Positions 16,343 through 24,002 of a stretch of 64,000 nt of DNA are shown in pieces; positions within the stretch are counted from its first letter, which is position 1; each line of letters starts with the position of its first letter. A program made the position numbers and the translations under genes. This DNA is from Bacillota bacterium (GTDB lineage Bacteria; Bacillota; Bacilli; Paenibacillales; Paenibacillaceae). The stretch spans positions 88,906-152,905 of the forward strand of contig JAEWAQ010000022.1 of the NCBI GenBank assembly GCA_023391635.1, written 5' to 3'. The notes under the pieces are model-generated. The model was not told the origin of the DNA. It searched no databases and worked only from the letters and a program-made list of their open reading frames with translations.

Positions 16343-17582
16343 GGATATCACTCTCCTTCACGCCGAAATACTTAGGCTTCGAGAACCGTCCGCTGTCCAC
16401 AAGCATATGAAGCAGGAAACGCGGGAAAAAGACGTTCGTCACGATATTGATGAGAATGCTCCAGATCAACACGATCGCGAATCCCTTAACGGAGCCCTGT
16501 CCCATATAGAACAATACCCCTCCTGCGATCAGTGTCGTGACGTGTGCATCGATGATCGTTCGGAAACTGTTCTTGGAGCCTGCGCGAAGCGCCGAATGAA
16601 TGGTCTTGCCGCTGCGCAGCTCGTCTTTGATTCGTTCATCCGTGATGATATTGGAGTCGACCGCGATGCCGATCCCCAGCACGAAAGCCGCGATGCCAGG
16701 CAGCGTTAACGTCGCGCCCATCATCCAAAACACGCCCAGCAGCACCCATACATAAATAATCAGGCAGATGCTGGCCACGAAGCCGGGAATGCGGTAAAAA
16801 GCAATCATGAACACGAGAATGAACACGGATGCGATGGCGCCGGCGATCATCGTCTCTTGCAGCGATGCCTTGCCGAGGGTCGCCTCGACGCTCTGCGTGT
16901 ACTTCTCCGTCAACTTCAATGGCAGCGCTCCGAGATTGATGATTTCGGCCAGGTTTCTCGCCTTCTCGACAGTCTCCTGTCCTTCGATGACGGCAGAGCC
17001 GTCCGTCAGCGGTACTTGCACGACCGGATCGGTGATCAGTTCGCCGTCCAGCATAATCGCCAGCCGCTTCTGCACCAATCGCGTCGACACTTCCGCCAGC
17101 TTGGTTTTGTCCTTTACTTTAATCGCGACAAGCGGGTTATGCATTTGGTCAAATTCGACTTTTGCCGCGCCTTCCACGAACTCGTCGCCATTGAACTCGA
17201 CTTTGCAATAATCGGTCGCGTTAGCGCATCCATCCGCGCTGCGGAATTCCAGATTCGCCGGACGCTTCATCAGATCGCGAAGCTTCTCTTCGTCCGCTAC
17301 GCCGGCGATTTTCACACGAATCCGGTTCTTGCCTTCCGGCGTCACTTCCGGTTCGCCGACGCCGCCCTGGTTGGCGCGCTTCTCCAGGCTCTTCGCCGTC
17401 GTTCGCAATGCTTCCTTGGTGACCGTGCCTCCTTCTGCGATCGGCTGTGCCTCGTACAGAATCTCGAAGCCGCCTTTCAAATCCAGCCCCAGCTTCGTCT
17501 TGTCGAGCAATCCGGGCATCGTCAGCCCCATGACTGCAAACATCACGACAACGACGAGCACGAATGCGAGCAGTCGCTTCAT
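16332..17582 (-). CDS. secD: Protein translocase subunit SecD
   Basis: 416 residues from the ATG at 17582 (MKRLLAFVLVVVV), preceded by AAAGGGG. The signature LGLDLKGG follows the first membrane segment, and the six-segment RND-like core is intact (LGIGIAVDSNIITDERIKDE contains the D-rich motif). It is a separate gene from secF, unlike the fused SecDF of B. subtilis. A strong promoter lies at 17619-17648. Confidence 0.96.
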   Translation of the reverse strand: MKRLLAFVLVVVVMFAVMGLTMPGLLDKTKLGLDLKGGFEILYEAQPIAEGGTVTKEALRTTAKSLEKRANQGGVGEPEVTPEGKNRIRVKIAGVADEEKLRDLMKRPANLEFRSADGCANATDYCKVEFNGDEFVEGAAKVEFDQMHNPLVAIKVKDKTKLAEVSTRLVQKRLAIMLDGELITDPVVQVPLTDGSAVIEGQETVEKARNLAEIINLGALPLKLTEKYTQSVEATLGKASLQETMIAGAIASVFILVFMIAFYRIPGFVASICLIIYVWVLLGVFWMMGATLTLPGIAAFVLGIGIAVDSNIITDERIKDELRSGKTIHSALRAGSKNSFRTIIDAHVTTLIAGGVLFYMGQGSVKGFAIVLIWSILINIVTNVFFPRFLLHMLVDSGRFSKPKYFGVKESDIRAL

Positions 17583-17618
17583 CCTTGTTGCCGACCCCTT
17601 TCCGTCCTCAATGTTCCT

Positions 17619-17648
17619 ATTATACCTACGTGCCCAAAAAGAAGTCAA
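17619..17648 (-). promoter_or_regulatory. Promoter of secD-secF
   Basis: Minus-strand TTGACT (17648-17643) and TATAAT (17624-17619), 18 bases apart. Confidence 0.65.
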
Positions 17649-17715
17649 TTTGTCCGAAACGCTCGGATTGCGCGCCGGACCACCGCTATGAGCAACCGGT
17701 ATCCGGCGGCTACAA

Positions 17716-17754
17716 GCGAACGGGACCCCACCGTCTGGCGGAAATCCCGTTCGC
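17716..17754 (-). terminator. Hairpin after comN, probable terminator
   Basis: Arms GCGAACGGGA and TCCCGTTCGC with a GC-rich interior, just after the comN stop. There is no clear T-run, so efficiency is uncertain. Confidence 0.4.
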
Positions 17755-17764
17755 GCGCGTCTGT

Positions 17765-18202
17765 CTATCCGCGGTGGTCTCCCCTGTACATGTTCAAGGT
17801 GATATAGTTCATGAACTGCGTCACCTTCAGAGATAAGATATCGTTGACAATCTGATACAGCGGCGGCGTGCCCTTCTTATGGTACTTGTCGCTGACGCAC
17901 TCCCAGACGTCCTGCCCGTTCACGTGCTCGTATCCGATAAGGCGAAATTCCTCCGCTTTGCTCAAGCACAGCTGCTCGATCATCGCATTCATCTCGTCTT
18001 CTTCCAATTGCGCGTCGGCTGGCGCATCTTCCGGCCGGGAGTCCGCTTCTGGAAGATTCTCTTCCAAGGAATGATCCGCTTGCTCGGCGTTTTCCCTTCC
18101 AGATAACAGCCGATCTTTCTCCTCATCCGTTACTGCCGCTGCCGGTTGCCCGTTCAGCACCTCTTCCTCGAGGGATTTCCCCTGCTCGTTCCATTCCGCC
18201 AT
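17765..18202 (-). CDS. comN: Post-transcriptional regulator, ComN/YrzD family
   Basis: 145 residues from the ATG at 18202, nine bases after AAGGAGG. The N-terminal half is acidic and Ala/Glu-rich, probably disordered. The C-terminal 75 residues match the ComN domain (LCLSKAEEFRLIGYE, GYEHVNGQDVWECVSD, PPLYQIVNDILSL). In B. subtilis ComN promotes accumulation of the comE competence mRNA. It sits beside secDF and spoVB as in Bacilli. The long acidic N-terminus is larger than in the B. subtilis protein. Confidence 0.85.
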   Translation of the reverse strand: MAEWNEQGKSLEEEVLNGQPAAAVTDEEKDRLLSGRENAEQADHSLEENLPEADSRPEDAPADAQLEEDEMNAMIEQLCLSKAEEFRLIGYEHVNGQDVWECVSDKYHKKGTPPLYQIVNDILSLKVTQFMNYITLNMYRGDHRG

Positions 18203-18435
18203 CCCGTCTTTCCCTCCTTGCCTTCTTGCCTTGGTGAGGTCGCTCGCGACGCACCAAAACTTGCCTTGACTTGCCGCAACGAAGTTCCGATTGAATTGCC
18301 GCTCTTCTGTTATTCGCCATCGGTCGGTCGATTTCCTGCCCGAGACGACGCGAATATACGGCCCATTCCCGCATGGCATGAAGCAGGACAACCTCGGCAT
18401 ACATATAACATAACCGCTCTTAGGAGGGACAACGC

Positions 18436-20007
18436 TTGTCCGAACGCAAACAAACTTTCATCCATGGTGCCATGATCCTGCTGGCCGCCGGATTGATCAA
18501 TCGGATTCTCGGATTCGTGCCGCGTATCGCCCTGCCCCGCATGATCGGGGCAGAAGGGGTCGGCTTGATCCAGCTCGTCTATCCCTTCATGATCGTCCTC
18601 TTGACCGTCATCGTCGGCGGCTTGCCGCTGGCTGTAGCCAAGCTGGTGGCGGAAGCTGACACGCAGGGCGATGCCTCCGGCGTCAGACGGATCGTGCGCA
18701 GCGCCATGACGCTGGCATTGTCCGCCAGCTTGATCGCATCGGTCGCCTGCGTCGGCCTGGCCGAATGGATCGCCACCGATGTCATGACCGATCCGCGCGT
18801 TCATTCGGCTTTCCTGATCATGATTCCCGTCCTTCCGCTCGCAGCCGTCGCTTCGATCTGGCGGGGGTATTTCCAAGGTAAAATGAACATGCTGCCGAGC
18901 GCTTATTCCTCGACGACAGAAACGCTCGTGCGGATCGTCCTCTCCCTCGGGCTGGCCGCCATGCTGATCCCTTACGGCCTGGAAGCCGCCGCGGGCGGCG
19001 CCGTTCTCGGCATGGTGATCGGCGAACTGGCCGGCTTGCTCGTCCTGTGGCGCCTGGTGTCAAGAGAGCGCCAAATGAACCCTGATTCCAAGGAAGCAAC
19101 GGCAGCCGACCGGCACACGATCCCTGCAGGCAGCTCCATCTACCGCAGCCTGCTTGGCATCGCCATTCCCGTCACCGGCAGCCGGTTGATCGGCTCGCTC
19201 TCTTACTTGCTGGAGTCCATCCTGATCGCCCGCAGCCTGGCAGCCGCCGGGTTGACGGCTGCCGCCGCAACCGCGCAATACGGAGCGCTGCAGGGCATGG
19301 TTATTCCCGTGCTGCTGCTGCCCGGCGTCCTGACGCACTCGCTCGCCGTCTCGCTCGTCCCTTCCTTGTCCGATGCCGCTGCACGCGGAGACTGGCGGAC
19401 GATCCACAAGCGGCTGAACCAGTCCATGCGGCTCGCGGTCGTCACCGGCGCTCCCTTCATCGTTTTGATGGGACTGCTCGCGGAGCCTTTGTGCCAGCTG
19501 CTGTACGGCGACCACTCGATGGCGGGCATGCTTCGCTGGATGGCGCCGATTGCCGTATTCCTGTACATGCAAGCCCCGCTCCAGGCGGCGCTGCAAGCGC
19601 TCGACCGCCCAGGCACCGCCTTGTTCAATACGTTCGCGGGCGCTGCCGTCAAGCTGGTGTTGATCGTGCAACTGGCCACGCAGCCGGCATTCGGCATCCT
19701 CGGCGCCGTCATCGCGATCGGCGTCAATATGGTGTTGGTCACGCTGTTGCACTGGTTCAGCGTCGCCAGATTGACCGGCTTCCGCATGGCGCCTTTCGAC
19801 TTTTTGAAAGTGAGCGCCGCCATGGTGATGATGGGAGCCGGCGCGCTCTGGTTATGGAATTCTCGCCTCCTGCCGCAAGACAGCCTGAATTTGGCCGTCT
19901 CTTCTTGCGCTTCCATCTTGCTGTACCTGCTCCTGCTGATCGCGATGAAGCTCATCGATCGGCGCGATGCGGCAAGAATCCCGTTCATCGGCAAGCTGTT
20001 CCATTGA
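18436..20007 (+). CDS. spoVB: Stage V sporulation protein B (MOP-family lipid flippase-like)
   Basis: 523 residues from a TTG at 18436 after AGGAGGG. It has about 14 membrane segments, the size and layout of SpoVB (FIHGAMILLAAGLINRILGF at the start). SpoVB acts in spore cortex formation and is related to the MurJ-type lipid II flippases. A CATACATA element at 18398-18405 resembles a sigma-E -10 region, in line with the mother-cell expression known for spoVB; no convincing -35 can be asserted. It begins a three-gene plus-strand island (spoVB, yrzE, PAP2). Confidence 0.93.
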   Translation: MSERKQTFIHGAMILLAAGLINRILGFVPRIALPRMIGAEGVGLIQLVYPFMIVLLTVIVGGLPLAVAKLVAEADTQGDASGVRRIVRSAMTLALSASLIASVACVGLAEWIATDVMTDPRVHSAFLIMIPVLPLAAVASIWRGYFQGKMNMLPSAYSSTTETLVRIVLSLGLAAMLIPYGLEAAAGGAVLGMVIGELAGLLVLWRLVSRERQMNPDSKEATAADRHTIPAGSSIYRSLLGIAIPVTGSRLIGSLSYLLESILIARSLAAAGLTAAAATAQYGALQGMVIPVLLLPGVLTHSLAVSLVPSLSDAAARGDWRTIHKRLNQSMRLAVVTGAPFIVLMGLLAEPLCQLLYGDHSMAGMLRWMAPIAVFLYMQAPLQAALQALDRPGTALFNTFAGAAVKLVLIVQLATQPAFGILGAVIAIGVNMVLVTLLHWFSVARLTGFRMAPFDFLKVSAAMVMMGAGALWLWNSRLLPQDSLNLAVSSCASILLYLLLLIAMKLIDRRDAARIPFIGKLFH

Positions 20008-20091
20008 GCAGCGGACCGGCGATGCCTGTACTAGCCGGACAGAGCCGGCCATATATATGGAACAAATACGAACGTTCGAGGAGTGGTGCGC

Positions 20092-20493
20092 ATGAATCCG
20101 CTGTCCCGCATAGGGAAAGTCCGCATTTCGTCTCCCGTCTTCTCCGGCTTGGTCTGGTCCTGCATCTGGCTCGGCATCGGCGCCTTGCTGCTGTCTGTTC
20201 TGCTTGCCGTCAGCTCGCTCAGAGAAGACGGCATTCTTCCGTGGGTGTTCGGCATCCATGGCACGGCTTCCATGGCTGGAGGCTTCGTATCGGCTCGGCG
20301 CTCCGGCCGCAAAGGCTGGTATTTCGGCGCCGTGAGCGGCGCCGTGTACGCGCTGCTCGTCGTGCTCGCAAGCTTCCTCGCGATGGACACCGATTGGTCG
20401 CTGCGCATCGCGGCGCTGCTCGGCGTGACCTGTCTGGCAGGCGCTTTCGGCGGCATGATCGGCGTGAACACGGGAGCGAGGCCAAGCCGCTAA
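20092..20493 (+). CDS. yrzE: TIGR04086 family (YrzE-like) membrane protein
   Basis: 133 residues from the ATG at 20092, eight bases after GAGGAG; a GTG at 20083 is also possible. Four membrane segments are visible (about 20-43, 53-73, 80-100, 106-125) with basic loops between. It matches the small four-helix YrzE family found beside yajC and spoVB in Bacilli. Function is unknown. It shares strand and spacing with spoVB. Confidence 0.8.
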   Translation: MNPLSRIGKVRISSPVFSGLVWSCIWLGIGALLLSVLLAVSSLREDGILPWVFGIHGTASMAGGFVSARRSGRKGWYFGAVSGAVYALLVVLASFLAMDTDWSLRIAALLGVTCLAGAFGGMIGVNTGARPSR

Positions 20494-20577
20494 TATCCGA
20501 TGGGTCGAATCCGCGTCTTGATATGGTATACTCTAGTTTATACCCGCTCACCATGACGCCTGGAGGATCCGCATACG

Positions 20578-21414
20578 ATGTTCGATTTCCCTCTGTCCGT
20601 ACCCATTTACACGGCTCTGGCGACTGCCGTCCTGCTATGGCTGGGCACCGGACGGCAGCCGCTCGATCCGTTGTACCGAATTGTCCGCAAACTACTGACC
20701 TCTCGCAAATATGTATTGTTTTTGGCGGCGACGGTTTCCATCCTTCTCGTCAACACCTTCGAATTGAAGTGGGAAGACGCCTATGGCGTCCGCTACGACC
20801 TCACCGGCCCGCTGACCGGCTGGGAGGGAGATTGGCACGTTTGGCTCCAAACGCTGCTCCAGTCCGGAACGTTAACGACTCTATGCGCTTTCTTCTATGT
20901 CGTCGTCTTCCAATCGGTGATCATCGCTTCGCTGGGCATCTACTCTTCCGGAGCAAGCATGAAAATGTACTATGCGTTCTGCACCGCCCTGCTGCTCAAT
21001 TACGCGATCGCGCTGCCGATGTACTGGTTCATTCCCGTCAACGAAGCTTGGTTCGCGCATTCGCAGATCCGGTTCCTGATGCTGGACGCCTTTCCTTCCT
21101 TCGAACGGGATTATCGCGGCTTGTCGGGCATCGACAACTGCTTCCCCAGCCTGCACACATCGATTTCCGTCACAATGGCATTGCTCGCTGCCCGCTCCGG
21201 CATTCGCCGCTGGGCGATATTCGCCGGCATCAACGCCGCCGTCATCGTATTCGCCATCTTCTACTTGGGCATACACTGGTTGACCGATGCGATCGGCGGC
21301 ATACTGCTTGCGGCATTCAGCGTATGGGTCGGCATGAAAGTCGGCGAGAAGGCGGATCGCTCCGCCTTTCAGCCGGCATCCGAAGCCTCGGCGCAAACGA
21401 CGAAAGCCGTCTAG
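20578..21414 (+). CDS. PAP2-superfamily phosphatase (Aur1/inositol-phosphotransferase-like)
   Basis: 278 residues, start at 20578 after TGGAGG. About six membrane segments. The second PAP2 motif is seen as NCFPSLHTS and the third as GIHWLTDAIGG (catalytic His and Asp). The first motif, KxxxxxxRP, is not found, which is typical of the Aur1-like branch rather than of undecaprenyl-PP phosphatases. The likely role is transfer or hydrolysis of a lipid-linked phosphate; the substrate is unknown. An extended -10 (TGGTATACT, ending 20532) lies upstream. The stop codon is inside a hairpin shared with convergent yajC. Confidence 0.82.
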   Translation: MFDFPLSVPIYTALATAVLLWLGTGRQPLDPLYRIVRKLLTSRKYVLFLAATVSILLVNTFELKWEDAYGVRYDLTGPLTGWEGDWHVWLQTLLQSGTLTTLCAFFYVVVFQSVIIASLGIYSSGASMKMYYAFCTALLLNYAIALPMYWFIPVNEAWFAHSQIRFLMLDAFPSFERDYRGLSGIDNCFPSLHTSISVTMALLAARSGIRRWAIFAGINAAVIVFAIFYLGIHWLTDAIGGILLAAFSVWVGMKVGEKADRSAFQPASEASAQTTKAV

Positions 21415-21443
21415 CGATGCACACGGCATTCGCTTGACGGCTT
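21404..21443. terminator. Hairpin between convergent PAP2 gene and yajC
   Basis: Interrupted stem AAGCCGTC-AGCG-TGC paired with GCA-CGCT-GACGGCTT around a short loop. It includes the PAP2 stop codon. No T-run, so it may be a weak bidirectional terminator. Confidence 0.5.
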
Positions 21444-21468
21444 CAACTCTCGTTAGAATGAATCAAAA

Positions 21469-21774
21469 TCAAGCATTCCCGGACGACTCGGCCGCTTTGG
21501 CCGATACGTTGTTGATCGCGGATCGGTCGAACGTCAGCTTTGTCACGTCATTCACTTTCAGCACCACGGTATCGTCCGTGATGAGATCGATCGTGCCGTG
21601 CATGCCGCCGATCGTCGTCACTTTGTCGCCCTTCTTCAGCGCATTAAGCATCGAGTTGCGATCCCGCGATTTCTTCTGTTGCGGACGGATCAGCAGGAAA
21701 TAGAAGATGGCAAACATCAGCACGAACGGTGCCAGCGTTACGAACAGATTGCTGCCTGAACTGGTCAGCCACAT
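21469..21774 (-). CDS. yajC: Preprotein translocase subunit YajC
   Basis: 101 residues, one N-terminal membrane segment (LAPFVLMFAIFYFLLIRPQQKK) followed by a small cytoplasmic domain. YajC associates with SecDF. It lies 17 bp after tgt and is the last gene of the ruv-queA-tgt-yajC run, as in many bacteria. Confidence 0.96.
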   Translation of the reverse strand: MWLTSSGSNLFVTLAPFVLMFAIFYFLLIRPQQKKSRDRNSMLNALKKGDKVTTIGGMHGTIDLITDDTVVLKVNDVTKLTFDRSAINNVSAKAAESSGNA

Positions 21775-21791
21775 GGTTGTTCCCCCCTTTC

Positions 21792-22925
21792 TCAGAAACC
21801 GCTCTCGTTGCCGGACATCCCGTACGCTTCAAAAAACTCGTCCCGGAAATCGCGCAGTCGATCGTACTGGATCGCCTCTCGGACCTGCCGCATCAATGCA
21901 ACCAGAAAATGCAGGTTATGTATCGTGGTCAGACGAAGTCCGAACATCTCATCCGCCCTGACCAGGTGGCGGATATAGGCGCGGGAATAATGTCGGCATG
22001 CATAGCAATCGCATGCCGGGTCAAGCGGCGAAAAATCGCTCGTGTACTTGGCGTTGCGGATGACCAGCCGTCCTTGGCTTGTCATGACCGTGCCGTTGCG
22101 CGCGATCCTCGTCGGCAGCACGCAATCGAACATATCGATGCCGCGCATGCTTCCCTCGACGAGCGCATCCGGTGAACCGACGCCCATCAAGTAACGCGGC
22201 TTATGGGACGGCAGGAGCGGAACGGTCTCCTCCAGCATCTCGTACATCAGCGGCTTGGGCTCGCCAACGCTCAATCCACCAATAGAATACCCCGGGAAAT
22301 CAAGGGAAGTCAAATCCGCCGCGCTCTGACGGCGGAGATCCGCATGCATGCCGCCTTGCACGATGCCAAATAACGCTTGATCGCGCGGTCTGGCGTGGGC
22401 TTTGAGGCAGCGCTCGGCCCAGCGGCTCGTCCGCTCGGTCGATTGCTTGACATATTCGTATTCGGCCGGATACGGCGGGCATTCGTCGAACGCCATCATG
22501 ATGTCGGAGCCGAGTGCATTCTGCACGGCCGTAGCGGTCTCGGGAGACAGGAACAGCTTGTCCCCGTTCAAGTGCGAGCGGAACTGCACGCCTTCCTCGG
22601 TAATCTTGCGGTTCTCGGAGAGCGAGAACACCTGGAAGCCGCCGCTGTCCGTCAGGATCGGCCTGTCCCAATTCATGAACCGGTGCAAACCGCCCGCCTC
22701 ACGGACCAATTCGTGTCCGGGGCGCAAAAACAGATGGTACGTATTGCTCAGAATAATCTGGGCGCCGAGGCGGTCCAGCTCCTCCGGGCTGATTCCCTTG
22801 ACGGTCGCTTGCGTGCCGACCGGCATGAACGTTGGCGTGTCGATGACGCCATGGGGCGTGTGCAGCCGTCCCAGCCGGGCGCCGGTCTGGGCACATGTTT
22901 TGATCAATTCGTAACGAACGGCCAT
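21792..22925 (-). CDS. tgt: tRNA-guanine(34) transglycosylase
   Basis: 377 residues, full length. It exchanges G34 for preQ1 in tRNAs with GUN anticodons, the step before QueA in queuosine synthesis. Seen: substrate loop TDSGGFQVFSL, catalytic region FDCVLPTRIARNG, and zinc site CDCYACRHYSRAYIRHL. It follows queA with a 27-bp gap and is clearly coexpressed with it. Confidence 0.98.
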   Translation of the reverse strand: MAVRYELIKTCAQTGARLGRLHTPHGVIDTPTFMPVGTQATVKGISPEELDRLGAQIILSNTYHLFLRPGHELVREAGGLHRFMNWDRPILTDSGGFQVFSLSENRKITEEGVQFRSHLNGDKLFLSPETATAVQNALGSDIMMAFDECPPYPAEYEYVKQSTERTSRWAERCLKAHARPRDQALFGIVQGGMHADLRRQSAADLTSLDFPGYSIGGLSVGEPKPLMYEMLEETVPLLPSHKPRYLMGVGSPDALVEGSMRGIDMFDCVLPTRIARNGTVMTSQGRLVIRNAKYTSDFSPLDPACDCYACRHYSRAYIRHLVRADEMFGLRLTTIHNLHFLVALMRQVREAIQYDRLRDFRDEFFEAYGMSGNESGF

Positions 22926-22952
22926 CGATGTTGTCGGTCCCTTCTGCTGCTT

Positions 22953-24002
22953 TTATGTAATGAACATGGCGTCCCCAAAGCTGAAAAAACGATACTCCTC
23001 GGCGATCGCTTCCTTGTAAGCGCCAAGCACGGCGTCCCGTCCGGCCAGCGCGCTGACGAGCATGACGAGCGTCGACTTCGGCAGATGAAAATTGGTGAGC
23101 AGCGCGTCCACAAGCCGGAAGCGATATCCCGGGTAGATAAAGATGTCGGTCCAGCCGCTGCAAGCCGCGACCGGCTTGCCTTCAAAGCGCTGGCCGATCG
23201 TCTCGAGCGTCCGCGCGCTTGTCGTGCCGACGGCGACGACCCGCCCTCCCGCCGACCGCGTATCGTTCAGCATGGCGGCACTTTCTTCGCTGACGGAATA
23301 CCATTCCGCGTGCATCTCATGTTCCTCGATCGTCCCCGCGGACACCGGCCGGAACGTTCCGAGCCCGACGTGCAGCGTGATGCGGCACAACTTGACACCT
23401 CGGTCGGCGAGCTGCGTCAGGAACGATTCGGTAAAATGCAATCCCGCCGTAGGCGCCGCGGCAGAACCGGCATGCTGCGCATAGACGGTCTGATACCGCT
23501 CGCGATCGTCCAGCGTCTCCTTTATGTACGGAGGCAGCGGCATCTGTCCGAGCCGGTCGAGCAATTCGTTGAATACGCCTTGGTAAGCGAACCGCACGAC
23601 CCTGGCGCCCATCTCGCCTTCCTCTTCCACCGTTGCCGCAAGCAGCGGTTGCCCGCCCGTTGCTCTCGCACCGAAATGCAACACCGTGCCGACGCGAATC
23701 TTCTTCCCCGGCCGCGCCAGCGCTTCCCAGCGTTCGTTCTCCAGTTGCTTGAGCAGCAGCAGTTCGACTTTGGCGCCCGTGTCCGCCTTCACGCCGATCA
23801 AGCGGGCGGGAAGCACTCGCGTATCGTTCAGCACCAGCGTATCGCCAGGCCCCAGATAGTCCGCCAAGTCGGTAAACCCGCGATGCTCCACCCGGCCGTC
23901 TTCGCGATGCAGGACGAGCAACCGGGAAGCGGTGCGTTCCGCCAAGGGCGTCTGGGCGATCAGCCGCTCCGGCAGTTCAAAATCGAAATCGCTGACGTTC
24001 AT
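22953..24002 (-). CDS. queA: S-adenosylmethionine:tRNA ribosyltransferase-isomerase
   Basis: 349 residues, full length. It moves the ribosyl part of SAM to preQ1-tRNA, giving epoxyqueuosine. Characteristic segments are DFELPERLIAQTP at the start, GDTLVLNDTRVLPARL, TAGLHFT and TNFHLPKSTLVMLVSA. Its ATG overlaps the stop of the SpoIID-like gene by four bases (ATGA), so translation is coupled. Confidence 0.98.
   Translation of the reverse strand: MNVSDFDFELPERLIAQTPLAERTASRLLVLHREDGRVEHRGFTDLADYLGPGDTLVLNDTRVLPARLIGVKADTGAKVELLLLKQLENERWEALARPGKKIRVGTVLHFGARATGGQPLLAATVEEEGEMGARVVRFAYQGVFNELLDRLGQMPLPPYIKETLDDRERYQTVYAQHAGSAAAPTAGLHFTESFLTQLADRGVKLCRITLHVGLGTFRPVSAGTIEEHEMHAEWYSVSEESAAMLNDTRSAGGRVVAVGTTSARTLETIGQRFEGKPVAACSGWTDIFIYPGYRFRLVDALLTNFHLPKSTLVMLVSALAGRDAVLGAYKEAIAEEYRFFSFGDAMFIT

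Noticed and set aside
21404..21443. Long hairpin at the PAP2 stop as a riboswitch
   Set aside because: It lies at the 3' ends of two convergent genes, where a terminator or processing hairpin is the simpler reading.
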